Under the pieces are notes generated by a model. The model was not told where the DNA came from and made no database searches. It worked only from the letters and a program-made list of their open reading frames with translations. From positions 358,646 to 383,648 of the forward strand of contig BJOX01000101.1 in assembly GCA_009731375.1 (NCBI GenBank): a DNA stretch of 25,003 bases. Reading direction: 5' to 3'. The translations under genes were made by a program, and so were the position numbers. Source of the DNA: Paulinella micropora. Lineage: Eukaryota > Cercozoa > Imbricatea > Euglyphida. This document shows positions 7,021 through 15,162 of this stretch, one piece after another (the first letter of the stretch is position 1; the number at the start of each line of letters is the position of its first letter).

Positions 7021-8397
7021 CTGCAAAAACCATGCAAGTGCCACCAGTGCCTGAAACCGGTCAGCACTTTTATTCATAAAAGTGGTGAGTGCAGTTGGGC
7101 TCCGACGTAAAAAGTGGACCCCAATTGGAAAATGAGAAAAAACGTGAAAAAGGCATCAGATCCAATCAGAACATGGAAATTTTATGCATAAAAGTGTCAA
7201 CTGCAAATGGACCAGACCTCTTCCTCAGTGGCTGCCACGTTGGCAGCCTTCCTAGCCATGTCCTTGAGTAACTCTTTAAGCGTCTTGTTGAGCTTGCCTA
7301 CAGTTGCCACATGAGATCCATAACTGAAAAAATCACAGCAAAACACGTGATGAAGTGGGGGGGGGGGGACGGAATTCAAACTCAACAACACACACGAAGA
7401 CATCAAACACAACACAAGACAAAGTGAGAGCAAAAAAGAACCGAAAACAAGAAGAGAGAGAACAAGAGAACGAAAGGGAAATGCTTGTTGATTGGTAGGT
7501 GCACTGGTGCCTTGTTCAAAGATGCGACGCAGCGACGCGTCCCAGGTCACAAACTCAGGCAAGGACGATCTGTTGTCCAAATGCAAACAGTCTCGTTCAG
7601 CCAAATGAAAGATCGTAGTTTTGTTTTCCTCCTCGTCCCAAGCAGAAATGACCCACATTCGACCCTGTTCAGACCTCGAGGAACGAAAGTTGTGACGATC
7701 CCTTTGCAGACAGGTCGAACATTTCGATTCTGCCCTGGCAAAGAAAGGTTTAGGACAAGCAACTCCAGATTGTCGTCGATCCACCACGACCGATTGAGGC
7801 TTTCCACAACATGTTTTTTTTCAGACATTGTCTCAAAACAGTTTTGGGCTGTCGAGAAAAACAGAGGGTGGTGGAGAAAAAGGTCGAAAGGGACTTTTTG
7901 CACTCAAGGAAAAAAAAAAGTTGTCCTGAGCCAAAAACATGGTTTTTTTTTTTGTAGAATCATAATCGTGGGCCGCGGGATTCCAAATTTGAAGTACGGT
8001 TCGGATTGGCCCAAAGAGGCATTTCCGGACTAACAACTTGAAAATGAGTAGCCCAAAACAGTTTTGAGTCACTGGTGGCACTGGACACACACAGTGGAAC
8101 CGCCCGGATGAGCATTTATGCATAAAAGCCTCACATTCAACTCAGCCCAAACAGGTTTTTTTTCATTTTTTTTGTTGAAAAAAATTAAAGCTGAAAAGGC
8201 AATGTGGGACTTTTATGCATAAAAGTCTCATGTTCAGACTTGACTTAGACAGCTTTTCATGACCTCTGAAAATACATGTTTTTCAGATCCTTAAGCGCGA
8301 TTACCTTTCCACACTGAGATCTCACTTCAAGACCCTCGCACAACAGCTGCAGGGCCAGCCACATCGACCTCCACACGACGAGATCGTTCAAGGCGAC
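6112..8397 (-). CDS. DNA N6/N4-methyltransferase-like protein with Cys-rich C-terminus (gene span, 5' end uncertain)
   Basis: The long 3' exon contains the second half of a beta-class-type amino-methyltransferase fold: TVYWYKKNHN and EMVLVAF, then FEKPTELSKQI (motif X-like), then VLGSEVIGALEADMRVTGID (motif I and II-like), then ID-x2-QVDFGKAR. This is the usual order for families with the catalytic DPPY motif first and the SAM site last. Motif I reads ACMVLGSE in place of D-x-F-x-GSG. The DPPY-like position upstream may be NLSLPGQ (about 7740-7757). Both look degenerate, so the protein may be inactive or a partner subunit. An acidic linker (EVEEDDEEEEEKD) and Cys/His clusters (CFTC, HCEH, then NCCVKNDC and FCNDSC) follow. 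Exon phases do not all reconcile and at least two single-base shifts are needed, so exons are missing or the copy is damaged. Confidence 0.55.
7218..7323 (-). CDS. Methyltransferase-like gene, internal exon
   Basis: 106-bp exon, acceptor GTGATTTTTTCAG and donor GAG|GTCTGG. It encodes YGSHVATVGKLNKTLKELLK followed by DMARKAANVAATEEE, a likely helical segment. The long pyrimidine-rich sequence before it and the palindrome-bearing intron after it support the boundaries. Its exit phase does not fit the next acceptor. Confidence 0.5.
7511..7875 (-). CDS. Methyltransferase-like gene, internal exon(s) with a frame change
   Basis: After a strong acceptor (TTTTTCTCGACAG near 7852) one frame reads KKHVVESLNRSWWIDDNLEL then LVLNLSLPGQNRNVRPVCKG. 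Near 7680 the coding character moves to another frame reading GRMWVISAWDEEENKTTIFH then LAERDCLHLDNRSSLPEFVT, ending near GAACAAG at 7511. Either a base is missing at about 7680 or these are two exons; an alternative acceptor (TTTGCCAG, 7735) would serve the second frame. Confidence 0.4.
8208..8227. repeat. Perfect 20-bp palindrome
   Basis: GACTTTTATGCATAAAAGTC is the longest perfect member of the family and lies in the intron downstream of exon 8305-8397. Confidence 0.9.
8305..8397 (-). CDS. Methyltransferase-like gene, upstream exon
   Basis: 93-bp, 31-codon exon, phase 0 in and out, acceptor GCGCAATTTTAG and donor AAG|GTAATC. It encodes VALNDLVVWRSMWLALQLLC followed by EGLEVRSQCGK. It is assigned to this gene by strand and position only; further 5' exons may have been displaced by the DIRS-like element that begins at about 8580. 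Confidence 0.45.
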
Positions 8398-9126
8398 CTA
8401 AAATTGCGCAAAAGTTCTACAAGGACAGTACCCAAACATTTGTTGAGCAATCTTGAAATGAAAAAAATTGTTTGGACAGGCGACTTTCTGGGGTTTGGAT
8501 TCGAGGCCTGGCTGAAAACGTCTCCAGAGCGACTTCACCGCTACTGGAAAAAGATGGCGTCAGTCGAAGATGGTAAGGTGGGTCAGTTGCGTCGTGTCCA
8601 TTCGTTCGTCCATTTTTATGTGTTTTCTTTTTGGGGTTGCATCACCTTTTCAGCATACTGGTTAGTGGGTGTAGTATGCCACCGAGTTGCAGTGATACGC
8701 TCTTTTCTCCTTTAGTGTGTATTCACAAGCGTGTCTGTATGTTCTTGTCTTTGTCTCTCGAGGTGCGAGCCGTGCTCAGCACTTTTGGTGTCTGTCGTAT
8801 GGCTAGTGTTTTTTCCTGCGCTTCGTCTCTGCGCGTCTTTCGCTTCACGTCTCTCGCTCTTTCGTGCGCCGGGGGGCGACAGCTCGGACGCCTCCGCGAG
8901 TGCGGCTGCTTTTGTTCTATCTGGTATTTGTTCGCTGCGCTGTCAGTTTCGCAGCTGTCTGGTCGGGTTAGGCATGTCCGACCATTCGGAGCGGCCGTCA
9001 CCGGCTGTCCGTGCGTTTCCTTCTGCAGGTATGGTCGCAGTCTTTCTTCAGCCAGTCCGTATGCTGGTTTCTTTGTCTGCTGTAGCCTCTCGGGGCGGTT
9101 TGCATCGCCCGTTCTAGGAGGCGGCG

Positions 9127-9768
9127 TTGCTGGGCAGCCGGGCGCGCCCACTTAGCGGCGACCTTGGTGTCGCAATGTTTTCTACCCTGGGATCGCCTGC
9201 TGCGTCGGGTGGGTGGGGCTCGTCTTTGCCTCTAGTGGATTCCGACATTGATGGTGCTAGCGGAACGAGCGGCCTTTTGTCTGTGCTGGTGTCGGCGAGT
9301 TCCGGCAGCGTTTCGCGTGCCCAGTGGACATGCTTCGTCCATACTAGGGACGCAGTGGCGCATGCACGTATGGTTTCTATCGAGCCTGCGCTCGGGTTGG
9401 CGTTGCTGTTGCATCGGCCGCAGCAGGCTCCTCTGCGATCGTTCGCCCGTTATCAGGTTGAGGGTCTTCCGGGGAGCGGAGCCGAGAGGCAGCCCCAGGC
9501 GTCGGGTGCGAAGCATATCACTTCATGGGCCCACTTGTGGGACACGTGGCAGGGCTACGAGTCTGCCATGATCGCTATTTTCGGGGCGGCGACGTCTTTC
9601 ATCTTCGCGAAGGGTCGCAAGAAGCTTGTATGTTGGCAGTCGTCTGGTTTTCCGGCTGTGGCTGTGGTTACCTACGTGGAGGCGGTCTGCGCGGCAGCCG
9701 TTGCGTCCGGCGAGCCCCCGGCTATCGCTTCGGGATCTTCTCCCATGCTTTCACGTCTCTCACGGTGA
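9127..9768 (+). CDS. DIRS-like gag, N-terminal part (frame 1)
   Basis: Open frame with coding-like segments ITSWAHLWDTWQGYESAMI and AKGRKKLVCW followed by VVTYVEAVCAAAVASGEPPA. It has the Trp/Tyr-rich helical look of gag capsid domains, but no named motif. It stops at 9768 (SRLSR-stop) while the neighbouring -1 frame takes over with the basic and zinc-knuckle-like part, so a lost base near 9750 or a programmed -1 shift is needed to join them. Confidence 0.4.
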   Translation: MLGSRARPLSGDLGVAMFSTLGSPAASGGWGSSLPLVDSDIDGASGTSGLLSVLVSASSGSVSRAQWTCFVHTRDAVAHARMVSIEPALGLALLLHRPQQAPLRSFARYQVEGLPGSGAERQPQASGAKHITSWAHLWDTWQGYESAMIAIFGAATSFIFAKGRKKLVCWQSSGFPAVAVVTYVEAVCAAAVASGEPPAIASGSSPMLSRLSR

Positions 9769-10262
9769 CCGCGTGCACCGTGGCTGCCTCAATGGCTGGC
9801 AAGCGTTCATCTCCGTCTGCCGGCGTTGGATATGGCAATCGTTACTTCAGCCGTTCCTTCCAAAAGAGACCTCGCCGTAGCGAGGGCGGAGATCAGCTTC
9901 CACGAGGTGTGTTTACCGACATTACCGAGAAGAAGTTGTGCGCCTCTTTCAACAGGGGCAACTGTCTCGCTAAAGATGAGAACGGCGCGCTTGTTGAGGC
10001 TGGTGGTTCCCATTCCTACCGTTCTAAGCGCGGCGAGTCTATCACTATCGCGCACAAGTGTGCCTCGTGCGGCTCAGCGGAGCACTGCTACGCGAGTTGC
10101 AACAAGCGCCGCGGGGAGCAGGATGGGGAGGTAACACTGGACTTTGTATCGCCGTCTCCTGTCTCCGCTTCGCCAGAGCGGCCCGTTGATTCTTGCAGGC
10201 TGTCAGAAATTTGTCCTGCTTCGCGATTTACTAACTTTAACTTGTTTTTCGTTGTTTCGTGA
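9768..10262 (+). CDS. DIRS-like gag, C-terminal zinc-knuckle-like part
   Basis: Reads a basic stretch (AGKRSSPSAG, FQKRPRR), then LCASFNRGNCLAKDE, then a second metal-ligand set, HKCASCGSAEHCYASCNKRR. The C-x3-FNRG-x-C ... H-x-C-x2-C-x3-H-x4-C arrangement is typical of the nucleic-acid-binding end of DIRS and Ngaro-type gag. The frame may leave at the donor 10131 (GGGGAG|GTAACAC) if the candidate intron is real; otherwise it runs to 10262. Confidence 0.6.
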   Translation, partial: TACTVAASMAGKRSSPSAGVGYGNRYFSRSFQKRPRRSEGGDQLPRGVFTDITEKKLCASFNRGNCLAKDENGALVEAGGSHSYRSKRGESITIAHKCASCGSAEHCYASCNKRRGEQDGEVTLDFVSPSPVSASPERPVDSCRLSEICPASRFTNFNLFFVVS

Positions 10263-10279
10263 GTGTTCATTTTTTGCAG
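10131..10279 (+). other. Candidate intron between gag and RT
   Basis: GGGGAG|GTAACAC at the left, a perfect TACTAAC branch-point consensus at 10229-10235, and CATTTTTTGCAG at the right. The phases (0 out, 1 in) do not join without a frame change, so splicing here is a suggestion only. Confidence 0.35.
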
Positions 10280-10281
10280 GG

Positions 10282-11310
10282 CCTTCGGCTCCCTTTCAAA
10301 GTAGATTTATTCCCCTCTTGAGTGGCGATGATAAGTCAGACATTGCTAAGTCACAGCGCGACACTTTTTCAGAGTGGATGCGCTCGGACGGTTCTTTCCC
10401 CGCTTTGTCTTTCTCGAAGGAAGCTACGGTTTTTGTTCGTGGACTCTCGGATTCTGACAGAGTTTCTTTTCTTTAGTTCCATCGTTTGTCTCATGTCGAG
10501 CGTCGTGCGATGGTTTCGGCGGCGCGGAGCAGCTGCGCAAGTGGATCTTGGGGCCCCTGTTGGGCTGATGAGCCGGTGGCAGGTTCCTTTACAGCGGATG
10601 CAGTCTTGCGTGCGTGCCCTACTGGCAGTCTTCAACGTTCACCCGCGTCGTTGGCGGTTCCTTCCATTCTTCTCGATGGTTGGGCTTGCATTGAGCCTCT
10701 CTTTATTGACGGTCTGTCCCATGGTGCCAACATCTGTTTCGACGGTGACAGGGATGCATCCCTCATCTTGAAAAATTACTCGTCTGCTTCAAACAACTCT
10801 GAATTTGTTTCTTGCGCGCTCGAGAAAGAGATGCAGCGAGGCTGGTTAGCAGGCTGGTTTCCTTCGTCGCTGTTCCAGTTTTCTCGTTCCCCTCCATTGG
10901 GTGTTGTGGATAAGAACGGTGGTGCGGATAAGCAGCTGATTGTTGACTCGTCGGCCGGAGGCGCTAGCGGCTTAAACGCAGGGACTGCTCCGCTTTTTTC
11001 ACGTTTCCCATCTTGGCAGCGCGTCTGCGCCACGTTATTCAAGGCTCACTCAGAAGCGCGTGCGCAGTCGTCGGGGAGACGGGCGTGGCTGATCAAGTTT
11101 GACGTCGAGTCCGCGTTCCGTTTGGTTCCGGTGCGGCCGGTCGACTGGCCTCTGTGTGTCCTCCGGTGGCGTGGCCGCTGCGCCGTCCCTACCAGGCTGA
11201 CTTTCGGGGCGCGTGCTTCCCCAGGCATTTGGGAGCGTTACTGCTTCTTATTTGAGTTCCTTTTGCAGCAGTGGCTCAGGAATGTCTTCTCGGAGGGCAG
11301 AATACCATGA
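10282..11310 (+). CDS. DIRS-like reverse transcriptase, N-terminal fragment with one in-frame TAG
   Basis: The frame is open from before 10282 to 11310 except for TAG at 10474-10476. Recognisable RT elements are SPPLGVVDKN, a KQLIVDSSAGGASGLN segment (RT motif 1-2 region), LIKFDVESAFRLVPVRPVDW (motif A with the first catalytic Asp) and TFGARASPGIWERY (motif B-like). This is the pattern of DIRS/PAT-type reverse transcriptases. The frame ends at TGA 11308-11310 before any YxDD, RNase H or recombinase, so the copy cannot be functional. Confidence 0.7.
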
Positions 11311-12382
11311 TATACTCCCAGGATGGTAAATGGGTCCAAGCATTTCCTCTTGTGCTCCCGAAGACGCGACAGGGGATCGTTGTGGCGTGAGTTGGCGAAC
11401 ATTGTACGTCACCAGGGATCGACCAGGTAGTGTGGGTACACTTGTAGAGCACGATGAGCAGCAGAGAGGATGATCTTGCTGGGTGATAAGGGGTGACCCT
11501 AACACAAACAAAACCAGACACATACTGTGTTGGTTGACTGCATCATGAGAGTGTAGAAGAACAGAGAGACGACACAAAAATGCAAAGACAGGTGAACGAT
11601 CTATCTCACATATGTGTTTTTGATGACCTCTGATCTCCCACGTTCGTTGAGTAGTACCTTCCTTGTAGGAGGTGCTTTCAAATCGATCTGTCGACAGAGA
11701 ACACAAAATTCGTGTGTGCAGTTTCCACTTGAAAGGAAAATTCGAACTGTGAGTTTGGATACAACCCCAAGGGATAAATACACAACATCACAAGCGAACT
11801 CTTATTAAAAGTCTCTATGGCTGCAAAAAGTCCTAACTCCTGAGTAGGTGAAATACCAGTGAATAGCTGAGAGGTCACTTCGTTTATTTACGTAGATTTC
11901 TACTTGCTTGCAGACTTTGGGTCGCAAAGTACGATCAGCGGCGTTGAACGTAGATTGTGAGTTGGTATCGTGTGACACTTGAAAATGCTGGTGTAGCACT
12001 TCAAGGAGGGCTTGAAGTCCAAGTTGTGGCTTCAAGTGTCCGAGATTCGCTTTTGAAAAAAGTCTTTTACAGTCATGATGTAAAAAGCACGGATGTGAAC
12101 TGCAAATATTATTTTCCGTTCTCTTGACTGCGTGTCCACAAATTTACTGTGACGTGCGTTTTTCGGGGAATCGGGGGAAAAGGCAATAGAGAGGTAAAAA
12201 ATGCTAATTGTTGTAAAAGATTTGATTATTAATAAATCGTTTGAAGCCATTCCTGGACGAAATCGAAAACTAGTTAGTGAAGTCGAAACGTCGTGCAGAG
12301 GAGAATCTAACGGGCCGGTCAAAAACAGTAAAATGTCAACGGTAGTGGTTTTGGCCGGTCGTTAAACTGCAGTCTGATAAAC
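11311..12382. other. Unannotated spacer
   Basis: About 1.07 kb of lower-GC sequence. The only ORF over 100 codons (11248-11706, minus) overlaps the RT on the other strand and shows no motif. GGCCGGTC occurs twice at 12313-12360 around a short AT-rich stretch. No LTR copy, tRNA or gene was seen. Confidence 0.5.
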
Positions 12383-12682
12383 CTAATCTTCCTCCTCTAC
12401 AAAAGAGAGGAAACCAGTATGGTGGGAAAATGTAGCAGATCTCGATTCATAAGTCCTCCTGGCTATCTTCCTCGAGCCGAGTCTACATGCTACTATCAAC
12501 TTCTGTGTGCGACTCGGGATCGGTATCGGGTCCGCGATTAGAAAATCTTCCACATCGTACCACACATCTCCGTTCGCCTTCCTACCGGAAACATAATCGT
12601 GAAATCCCCATGTGAAAGCCGATTTTTCAATGTTTTCTTGATCTGTGACACCGAATCCGCTACCATAGGTTGGCTTCCCCAC
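12383..12682 (-). CDS. C-terminal part of the long frame
   Basis: Reads TDQENIEKSAFTWGFHDYVS, then GDVWYDVEDFLIADPIPIPS, and ends FLSFVEEED-stop at 12383. No RT or integrase motif is present here or further downstream. Confidence 0.35.
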   Translation of the reverse strand: MGKPTYGSGFGVTDQENIEKSAFTWGFHDYVSGRKANGDVWYDVEDFLIADPIPIPSRTQKLIVACRLGSRKIARRTYESRSATFSHHTGFLSFVEEED

Positions 12683-12903
12683 CGCTCCTGCAGGAAGTTC
12701 AAAATCTCCACCTTGGCCTGGCTAGGTTTGCCCGTATTGCATATTACATATTGTGCCATAGGCAACACCCGTGTATCCATTTCCTTATGTTGGTATCCCA
12801 AATCTCGCCCGTGTTTCGGAAAACCGTCCGAGGCCTCCTCCCTCTGTTTCCGGAATACTCCAACCTCGTGTCGACCAGAGCAACGATTCTTGCCCTCGTC
12901 CAC
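12538..12903 (-). CDS. Long frame after the protease-like domain (frameshifted)
   Basis: Coding-like part is short: LPMAQYVICNTGKPSQAKVE, then ILNFLQERWGSQPM. Coding then appears to move into the 12383-12682 frame, beginning GKPTYGSGFGV. The terminal part of the ORF as given is probably out of frame. Confidence 0.3.
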   Translation of the reverse strand: MDEGKNRCSGRHEVGVFRKQREEASDGFPKHGRDLGYQHKEMDTRVLPMAQYVICNTGKPSQAKVEILNFLQERWGSQPMVADSVSQIKKTLKNRLSHGDFTIMFPVGRRTEMCGTMWKIF

Positions 12904-13604
12904 TCATCTTCCGACTCGCTCTCCTCTTCCTCCTCCTCGTGTTCTCCAATTGCAAAAACCTCCTGTTCCGCTGCCTTATTCTCCTCTCCCTTCTCAGTCT
13001 CTATCCGTGCCGCCCTGAAATCGTTCGCCACCCATGCTCCCGGTATGTCTCCTTGTCCCTCCTCTGAGTCGTATTCCACCACTATATATACCGGAGCGTT
13101 TTCTCCCCGTCCATACCGTACCTCTTCTCTGTGACAGTCGATGTGAGTGTGCATACGCTTCAGCGCGTCAAAGCTCCACAGGAGTCCCCCTGTATATGCC
13201 GGAACGACCCAGAGCCTGTGTGTAGATGTATTCCCCCCTTCCAGCTCAAACGCCAGCAGTATCGTGCCCGTCATCGCCGTTGTACCCGACACCCTCTTCA
13301 CCCAACCCCGTGTCGCCCGAAACCGCTCCTGGAACCATGGTTGTTGCCCGTGCTTGTCCAAAAAGTGTTTTCCGATTACGCTGATGGCCGCCATGGTATC
13401 GTTGCCGATGATTACATCTCCTCCCAAACTCCTCAACTTGACCCGAGTATACGCCAATGGGAGATTTGATCTTTTAATTTGACTAACCGACGGCGTCACT
13501 CGCATCGCCTCATGCCTCTGACTCACCTTCCAGTGTGTCTCCAGCAATTGTCGTTCTCGCTCCCGTGTCCTCTCTCTCTCACTTTCTTCTCGCTCCCCCT
13601 CCAA
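12744..13604 (-). CDS. Retropepsin-like domain with altered active site
   Basis: Residues 51-90 read AYTRVKLRSLGGDVIIGNDT, then MAAISVIGKHFLDKHG. The pattern of a hydrophobic strand, D-T-x-A and (S/V)I-x4-FL is that of a retropepsin active-site strand, with DTMA where DTGA or DSGA is expected. About 75 residues later, GTILLAFELEGG and then LWVVPAYTGGLLWSFDAL followed by HID match the second part of the fold (V-x-P ... ILG-x-D-L ... ID), again with the Gly replaced. An acidic tail follows (EHEEEEEESESEDEW). The fold assignment is from pattern only; loss of the Gly would be expected to impair activity. Confidence 0.5.
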   Translation of the reverse strand: MEGEREESERERTRERERQLLETHWKVSQRHEAMRVTPSVSQIKRSNLPLAYTRVKLRSLGGDVIIGNDTMAAISVIGKHFLDKHGQQPWFQERFRATRGWVKRVSGTTAMTGTILLAFELEGGNTSTHRLWVVPAYTGGLLWSFDALKRMHTHIDCHREEVRYGRGENAPVYIVVEYDSEEGQGDIPGAWVANDFRAARIETEKGEENKAAEQEVFAIGEHEEEEEESESEDEWTRARIVALVDTRLEYSGNRGRRPRTVFRNTGEIWDTNIRKWIHGCCLWHNM

Positions 13605-14068
13605 TCTCGCTCTTTCCTTGTTCTCACCCTCACTCTTCTCGCCTCTTTGTACCCTTTTCCTTGTACCCCCGATCTGCTACATGCTCGCTCCTCTGCGTTC
13701 TGCTGTTTTGAATGTCGTTCTCCCTGTCTCTCGTCTATCTCCTCTTCTCGCCCCCTCTTTTTGCCTATGTCAGATCCACGTATTCCCGTATCTTCAAGCT
13801 CCTCCCCATCTCGTCCCTTTCCGGGCTCCCGTATCCCGATCCGTCGCCCCGTCGCCGTTGTTGCCTCGCCCTCCGTTCCCCTGTCATACTTCAAACCCCC
13901 ATTCCCGTTCGTGATTCCCCCCTCACTCTTTCCTGGCTCACCTGCCGTGGAAACCCCCACGATCTTTACGTCATCGTCGCTGTTAGACCTGCGCGGACGC
14001 GCTTCCTCTTGCCGCGGAGGTCGCTCCTGTTCATATATACCATGAGTGCGGTCATGTTCCCGTTCCAT
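13523..14068 (-). CDS. Long frame, charged linker region
   Basis: Very polar sequence (RPRRSNSDDDVKIVGVSTAG, GRDGEELEDTGIRGSDIGKK, RVRVRTRKERDWRGSEKKV), a probable disordered linker between the RGG region and the protease-like domain. Coding passes to the 12744-13604 frame near 13580. Confidence 0.35.
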   Translation of the reverse strand: MEREHDRTHGIYEQERPPRQEEARPRRSNSDDDVKIVGVSTAGEPGKSEGGITNGNGGLKYDRGTEGEATTATGRRIGIREPGKGRDGEELEDTGIRGSDIGKKRGREEEIDERQGERHSKQQNAEERACSRSGVQGKGYKEARRVRVRTRKERDWRGSEKKVRERGHGSENDNCWRHTGR

Positions 14069-14733
14069 TCCTCTATTGTTTGTTCCGTACCCGCGATTAA
14101 TCCCGCGCCCTCCGGCTGTCCCTGTCGCTCCTGCGTTCCCGCTCCAGCCCCTGCAATCAACCCCTGTCGATCCGGATGCACATATGGCAAATGAGAGTGT
14201 GGTGTTCCGCTTGTACCCGCTGTGTCTGTCCCAACACCCCGCTTCCCATATATCAAGGGTTGTACCTGTCTGTCCATCCCCGGTCTAGACGTCGCCGCAT
14301 AATTACCCCGACTTCCTCGAAATCCCCCTCCCCGATGCTCATCGCGATATCCACCCCGCGGCCCTCTCCCGCTGTTGCTGTCGTACCTCCGATACCCGTC
14401 CCGCATTTCCTCCCGTCGCTCCCCTTCCGTGTTTTTGGGTCGCATGTTGGCTGCCCGGTGGTAGTAACCCCTATCCTTCCGTGTCCATCCCTTCGCCTTG
14501 ATGTTGGCCTCGTTGAACTCCTTCAGTGCCGGTAGTTCTTGCGGCGGGAACATGTCCTCCAACCCCCCAGTTGCCACATTCCGTGTCGTACCGCCTCCTT
14601 CAACTCCCAATACGCCTCGTTTCTGTGTTGCTGCCTGCAAGTATCCAAGTTGTCGTGCCACATATTCATCCCGTGACTCACTTGGCAATTCCCCTTGATT
14701 CCCAACCAGTGCATAGCTATTGCCGTGTAACAC
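13966..14733 (-). CDS. Long frame, second RGG-box region
   Basis: Coding-like from about 14570: GGLEDMFPPQELPALKEFNE, GWTRKDRGYYHRAANM, then RGPRGGYRDEHRGGGFRGSR and Gly/Thr/Pro-rich sequence. The frame changes again near 14060, where the 13523-14068 ORF begins. Confidence 0.4.
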   Translation of the reverse strand: MLHGNSYALVGNQGELPSESRDEYVARQLGYLQAATQKRGVLGVEGGGTTRNVATGGLEDMFPPQELPALKEFNEANIKAKGWTRKDRGYYHRAANMRPKNTEGERREEMRDGYRRYDSNSGRGPRGGYRDEHRGGGFRGSRGNYAATSRPGMDRQVQPLIYGKRGVGTDTAGTSGTPHSHLPYVHPDRQGLIAGAGAGTQERQGQPEGAGLIAGTEQTIEEWNGNMTALMVYMNRSDLRGKRKRVRAGLTATMT

Positions 14734-15149
14734 GAATCCTTATCCCAGTTCCTTGACCTGAGTGCCCTCCTGGTGTACTTCGGGAAACCTTCGATCAATT
14801 CTGAGTCCGGTGGGTACCGTGGCTGCCCCTTTAATTCCGTGTTTGGAAGAGCTCTGTTATGGAATTCCGCGTCGAACTTCACCTTTTCCCCTCCGCGAGG
14901 CGCCCGATCTGCGTGGAATACTTGTGGCGGTCGCCGGTCGTCGCCGCTCCTGGTATCCCCCGGCCCATCCCCATACCTCGAGCCCCGTGGTCTATACCCC
15001 CCCTCATGCCTTGGCACCCGATCTCCCCCCCCTTGCGTGAACTGTCGTGGCCGTCCACCCCCCCGAAAGTTTCCGCCGCCTCCATAGTTGTACCTTGCCT
15101 GTGGCCACTTCGCGATCACCGCTGGCGATGTGATCACACGATCGATCAA
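14523..15149 (-). CDS. Long frame, first RGG-box region
   Basis: Contains YNYGGGGNFRGGGRPRQF, EGGYRPRGSRYGDGPG, and later KDSCYTAIAMHWLGIKGNC with QVSHGMNMWHDNLDTC. RGG-type sequence is common in RNA-binding proteins. The Cys/His residues (C-x15-C-x3-H ... C) do not match a standard knuckle. At a GGGGGG run (about 14566-14571) coding passes by -1 to the frame of 13966-14733. Confidence 0.45.
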   Translation of the reverse strand: MIDRVITSPAVIAKWPQARYNYGGGGNFRGGGRPRQFTQGGGDRVPRHEGGYRPRGSRYGDGPGDTRSGDDRRPPQVFHADRAPRGGEKVKFDAEFHNRALPNTELKGQPRYPPDSELIEGFPKYTRRALRSRNWDKDSCYTAIAMHWLGIKGNCQVSHGMNMWHDNLDTCRQQHRNEAYWELKEAVRHGMWQLGGWRTCSRRKNYRH

Positions 15150-15162
15150 CGCCGGGTCTTCC

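Larger units (their letters stand above)
5908..8227. repeat. Dispersed palindrome family TTTTATGCATAAAA, six copies
   Basis: Copies at 5908-5921, 6067-6080 (one mismatch), 7066-7083 (ACTTTTATTCATAAAAGT), 7179-7194, 8113-8128 and 8208-8227. Several share the flanks CAC or GAC on the left and GTG or GTC on the right. All lie between exons of, or just downstream of, the methyltransferase-like gene; none lies inside a called exon. They could be a protein-binding site, a tiny foldback element or a splicing-related motif. Confidence 0.8.
8580..11310 (+). mobile_element. DIRS-like (tyrosine-recombinase-class) retrotransposon remnant
   Basis: GC-rich block with a gag-like zinc-knuckle-like ORF followed by the N-terminal part of a DIRS/PAT-type reverse transcriptase. 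A complete DIRS element would continue with the RT catalytic core, RNase H, often a Dam-like methyltransferase, and a tyrosine recombinase. All of these are absent after 11310, where composition drops abruptly. The left limit is set by composition only; no terminal repeats were identified. 8580-9126 has several GC-rich open frames in both directions but none with a recognisable motif, and is probably the 5' part of the element. Confidence 0.65.

Noticed and set aside
8404-8578. Plus-strand exon-like frame (MKKIVWTGDFLGFGFEAWLK ... WKKMASVEDG) ending at a GTAAGG donor-like site
   Set aside because: Plausible residues but it overlaps the acceptor region of the minus-strand exon 8305-8397 and has no partner exon; not enough to call.
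8631-9155. GC-rich ORFs on both strands
   Set aside because: Mutual shadows in GC-rich sequence; neither shows a domain. Treated as the 5' part of the DIRS-like remnant.
6222-11310. Methyltransferase-like gene as the Dam-like part of the DIRS element
   Set aside because: It is on the opposite strand, has introns and lies upstream of gag rather than after the RT, so it does not fit DIRS gene order.
11248-11706. 152-aa minus-strand ORF
   Set aside because: Crosses the end of the RT fragment on the opposite strand and has no motif or even coding character.
12599-14194. Plus-strand Pro/Ser-rich ORFs
   Set aside because: They are complements of the Gly/Arg/Glu-rich minus-strand frames; composition is explained by the opposite strand.
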